Shown here one piece after another: positions 4,514 to 5,097 of a stretch of DNA of 5,097 nucleotides (positions are counted from its first letter, which is position 1; each line of letters begins with the position of its first letter). Origin of the DNA: Xanthobacteraceae bacterium (GTDB taxonomy: Bacteria; Pseudomonadota; Alphaproteobacteria; Rhizobiales; Xanthobacteraceae); the NCBI GenBank assembly GCA_030037185.1, contig JASHRR010001074.1, positions 1-5,097 of the forward strand, in the 5' to 3' direction. A model generated the notes under the pieces. It was not told the origin of the DNA. It searched no databases and was given only the letters and a program-made list of their open reading frames with translations. The position numbers and the translations under genes are program-made.

Positions 4514-4804
4514 TGCCAACGACTTTCATCACCGTCGAGAACATGCCGGCCGTTCTGGCTCAGGCAACCGAACGGATCGACAGGCTCGAAGCCGAGTCTC
4601 CACGGCCAGGGACGAGCAAATCGCGGAGCAGGCGGCAAGCCGGCAATGCGGCCTGAAGGGCGACGTGATCGCATTTGTCATGGCCGTCGACCATGTTGAC
4701 TTCAACACGGCGGTCGAATTGTTTGTCGTCACACCAAGCCGATCGCGATCGAGCTGAAGGTCCGGCAGGACGAACCTCCGCGGCACAGAGGGCGACACGT
4801 TTGA
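4513..4804 (+). pseudogene. Frameshifted gene carrying the end of a CHC2 (DnaG primase-type) zinc-finger domain
   Basis: ATG 4513 overlaps the previous stop (TAATG) and has GGAGG 7 nt upstream. It begins MPTTFITVENMPAVLAQATE, continues with a short helical stretch RIDRLEAE, then loses frame at 4596; unrepaired translation ends at TGA 4654-4656 after 47 residues. One restored base gives VSTARDEQIAEQAASRQ and then CGLKGDVIAFVMAVDHVDFN with TAVEL. That last part matches the C-terminal end of CHC2 zinc fingers in DnaG-like and toprim primases: last Cys followed by G-x-x-GD-x-I-x-F-V-M and DF-x-x-AVE-x-L. The earlier zinc ligands (C-x2-H and the first Cys of the second pair) are absent. Near 4724 coding sense moves again to KPIAIELKVRQDEPPRH and stops at TGA 4802-4804. 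Toprim, helicase and the rest of a primase are missing. The junction near 4646 may be a deletion fusing an unrelated small gene to a primase remnant. Confidence 0.55.
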
Positions 4805-5095
4805 AGATGATCGCGGCCGGTTGCGAATGGTGGGAATGCCGGTCGGCAAACGCCGCAATGGTTGCGATTGCCGAGAGCGGCGTGAGGGTGCACAACCGAG
4901 CACTGGCTGCAGCCGCGGTTGGCGGATTGGGAAAAACCGCGCCGCGATCCGGCTGAACGCCGGCCGCTGCACCCGCAAGTGGCCGAACAGCGACGCGCCG
5001 CACGACAGAGATTACTGGTGCGCAAGCGCGCGAGAGAGGGGTGCCGTCGCGAAGTTGGTTGGAATTTTTTGGCGGCGCAATCTCCGGCATTTTGA
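4805..5095 (+). pseudogene. Orphan C-terminal coding remnant, unrecognised
   Basis: A frame open from 4886 to TGA 5093-5095 reads like a genuine charged, helical C-terminus: TEHWLQPRLADWEKPRRDPA, then PLHPQVAEQRRAARQRLLVR, closing with GWNFLAAQSPAF. No start codon with a ribosome binding site is visible. Just upstream, another frame carries MIAAGCEWWECRSANAAMVA then IAESGV, which would join it by a frame change near 4882-4888. The family is unknown. It is in the same phase as the KPIAIELKVRQDEPPRH piece at 4736-4786, so it could be the far end of the same decayed gene or a different one after a deletion. Confidence 0.35.
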
Positions 5096-5097
5096 AA

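Noticed and set aside
4069..4674. 201-codon minus-strand open frame, the second longest in the window
   Set aside because: It lies opposite the plus-strand coupled pair, which has good ribosome binding sites, a TAATG overlap and a CHC2 motif. The minus translation is rich in Arg/Ser/Pro/Leu with no motif.

Overview
The window looks like high-GC alphaproteobacterial DNA, most likely from the order Hyphomicrobiales (a Bradyrhizobium- or Rhodopseudomonas-like genome). That placement rests on GC-rich third codon positions, the style of the proteins and the accessory gene content, and is an inference. Only the left quarter is dense with intact genes. The rest is an accessory region with small genes, decayed genes and unusual DNA symmetry.

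Layout: (1) 1-1298, plus strand: the C-terminal half of an ornithine cyclodeaminase/mu-crystallin family protein, then 6 bp later a PhnD-like substrate-binding-fold protein that lacks an export signal. They form an apparent operon cut by the window edge. (2) 1420-2165, minus strand: a decayed gene, or gene pair, of unknown function. Protein-like stretches are spread over all three minus frames and can be joined only by several small indels. (3) 2166-2723: a leader region, then a 71-residue secreted small protein with a strong ribosome binding site. (4) 2724-3170: no convincing gene, but a cluster of inverted repeats and a 16-bp tandem repeat.

(5) 3376-3551: the most striking structure, a concentric inverted-repeat element of about 176 bp. 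The core motif TCAAAACGT(AACAACGT)CAC occurs four times as A-B-B'-A' around the palindrome CGGATCCG. Weak minus-strand reading frames in the same phase lie on either side, so it may be a MITE-like insertion or a recombinase/replication site. (6) 3653-4035: a broken HTH (XRE-like) regulator flanked by two related TTGAC/GTCAA operator-like sites. (7) 4208-5095: a translationally coupled pair. The first is a small unknown protein whose start codon seems lost. The second is a frameshifted gene that runs into the end of a CHC2-type (DnaG primase-like) zinc-finger domain. Another orphan C-terminal frame follows.

Regions 5 to 7 together read as the eroded remains of a mobile or plasmid-like element: recognition repeats, a phage-type regulator, a primase zinc-finger fragment and small accessory genes. 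No complete recombinase, transposase, tRNA, rRNA or CRISPR array is visible. Many of the breaks are single-base indels, so sequence or assembly error should be excluded before they are treated as true pseudogenes.
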